NCBI GenBank assembly: GCA_001603765.1
Contig: LUZV01000145.1
Span: 1 to 7,063 of the forward strand
Reading direction: 5' to 3'
DNA from: Anaerolineales bacterium Chloro_02
GTDB lineage: Bacteria > Chloroflexota > Anaerolineae > Anaerolineales > Anaerolineaceae
DNA length: 7,063 nt
Position numbers and translations under genes: made by a program
Notes under the pieces: generated by a model
What the model was told of the DNA's origin: nothing
What the model saw: only the letters and a program-made list of their open reading frames with translations
The model's database searches: none
Part shown: positions 6,779 to 7,063 of the stretch, one piece after another
Layout of the letters: each line of letters opens with the position of its first letter
How positions within the stretch are numbered: position 1 is the stretch's first letter

Positions 6779-6802
6779 TGGAGGGCACGAAAGTGCCCTC
6801 CA
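6779..6802 (+). other. Intercistronic RNA hairpin with GAAA tetraloop
   Basis: A perfect 10-bp stem (6779-6788 with 6793-6802, core GGAGGGCAC/GTGCCCTCC) is closed by a GAAA tetraloop at 6789-6792, a stable GNRA type. No T-run follows (the next bases are CGACATTGGG), so it does not look like an intrinsic terminator. It sits in the gap between the permease and EIIA genes, eight bases before the latter's GGAGG region. It may stabilise or mark a processing point in the mRNA to set different EIICB and EIIA levels; partial termination cannot be excluded. Confidence 0.7.
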
Positions 6803-6809
6803 CGACATT

Positions 6810-6817
6810 GGGAGGTG
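6810..6817 (+). promoter_or_regulatory. Strong Shine-Dalgarno site of the EIIA gene
   Basis: GGGAGGTG lies three bases before the ATG at 6821, an almost complete anti-16S match. It is placed just after the hairpin, so folding of the hairpin should leave it exposed. Confidence 0.75.
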
Positions 6818-6820
6818 AAA

Positions 6821-7063
6821 ATGTTCTTCTTTAAGAAAAAAAGCAAAATTGTTGCTGTGGTGGATGGCAGTATCCACGAAATAGGATCGTACCCGGATGA
6901 AGCGATCAGTCAGAAGATGCTTGGCGACGGTTTCTATATTGAACCCACGGGCGATCTGATAGTCTCACCCATTGATGGTGATGTGGCGATGATGTTCCCA
7001 ACCGCGCATGCTGTCGCGGTACAAAATGCGGACTATGAAATCCTGATCCACATTGGAGTGGAC
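6821..7063 (+). CDS. Stand-alone PTS EIIA(Glc)-like protein (3' end beyond window)
   Basis: The first 81 codons of a EIIA(Glc)/Crr-type phosphocarrier, which takes phosphate from HPr and gives it to the EIIB domain of the permease. Visible family marks are QKMLGDGFYIEP (31-42), SPIDGDV (49-55), TAHAVAV with His63, and EILIHIGVD (73-81) with His77, which by position is the phosphorylated histidine. His63 and His77 are 14 apart, against 15 in E. coli EIIA(Glc), so the turn between them is one residue shorter. The N terminus FFFKKKSK is a short basic-hydrophobic leader, as in some Crr proteins. It completes the transporter encoded just upstream, whose EIICB has no EIIA domain. The family normally runs to about 150-170 residues, so roughly half is missing. 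Confidence 0.9.
   Translation, partial: MFFFKKKSKIVAVVDGSIHEIGSYPDEAISQKMLGDGFYIEPTGDLIVSPIDGDVAMMFPTAHAVAVQNADYEILIHIGVD

Noticed and set aside
6779..6802. Hairpin read as an intrinsic terminator
   Set aside because: The stem is strong, but the downstream bases CGACATTGGG hold no T-run, and the next gene belongs to the same transporter and has no promoter I can see.

Overview
This window is a bacterial sugar-uptake locus of medium GC content. Sampled 60-base lines run from about 37% to 65% GC. Every gene except the divergent regulator has a clear Shine-Dalgarno site. The gene set is a PTS transporter with a PRD-type regulator and a GH13 glucosidase. Firmicutes commonly carry this combination, but the GC level, the moderately diverged proteins and the zinc-ribbon methylase-like gene suggest to me an anaerobic Chloroflexi (Anaerolineae-like) genome. 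That assignment is a guess, because no rRNA or other marker gene is present.

Layout: a 133-bp divergent intergenic region (5044-5176) separates two transcription units. The leftward unit reads, in order of transcription, a PRD-containing transcriptional regulator (5043-3532), a UPF0303/HbpS-like small protein (3523-3059), a GH13 alpha-glucosidase (3024-1414), and a long methylase-like gene that begins at 1403 and runs off the left edge. Gaps inside this unit are 8, 34 and 10 bp, and two of the three Shine-Dalgarno sites overlap or abut the upstream stop codon, so it looks like one operon. The rightward unit reads a glucose/alpha-glucoside-type PTS EIICB permease (5177-6766), then a 54-bp gap holding a perfect GNRA-capped hairpin, then a stand-alone EIIA(Glc)-like gene cut by the right edge.

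Proposed joint function: EIIA passes phosphate to Cys471 of the EIICB, which imports and phosphorylates a glucoside or glucose-containing sugar. The GH13 enzyme has all catalytic residues and a Val after the nucleophile, as in oligo-1,6-glucosidases and trehalose-6-phosphate hydrolases. It would cleave the imported sugar or its phosphate. The regulator would sense PTS phosphorylation through its PRD domains and bind DNA between the two units, where an 18-bp inverted repeat is the best operator candidate.

The less ordinary points are: the regulator's C-terminal EIIB-like domain has no phosphorylatable Cys; a UPF0303 protein and a motif-degenerate methylase-like protein are both built into a sugar operon; and a GH13 enzyme sits where a GH4 phospho-glucosidase might be expected. 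I found no CRISPR array, tRNA, rRNA, insertion sequence or attachment site. I see no clearly undescribed system; the nearest candidate is the methylase-like gene coupled to the sugar operon.
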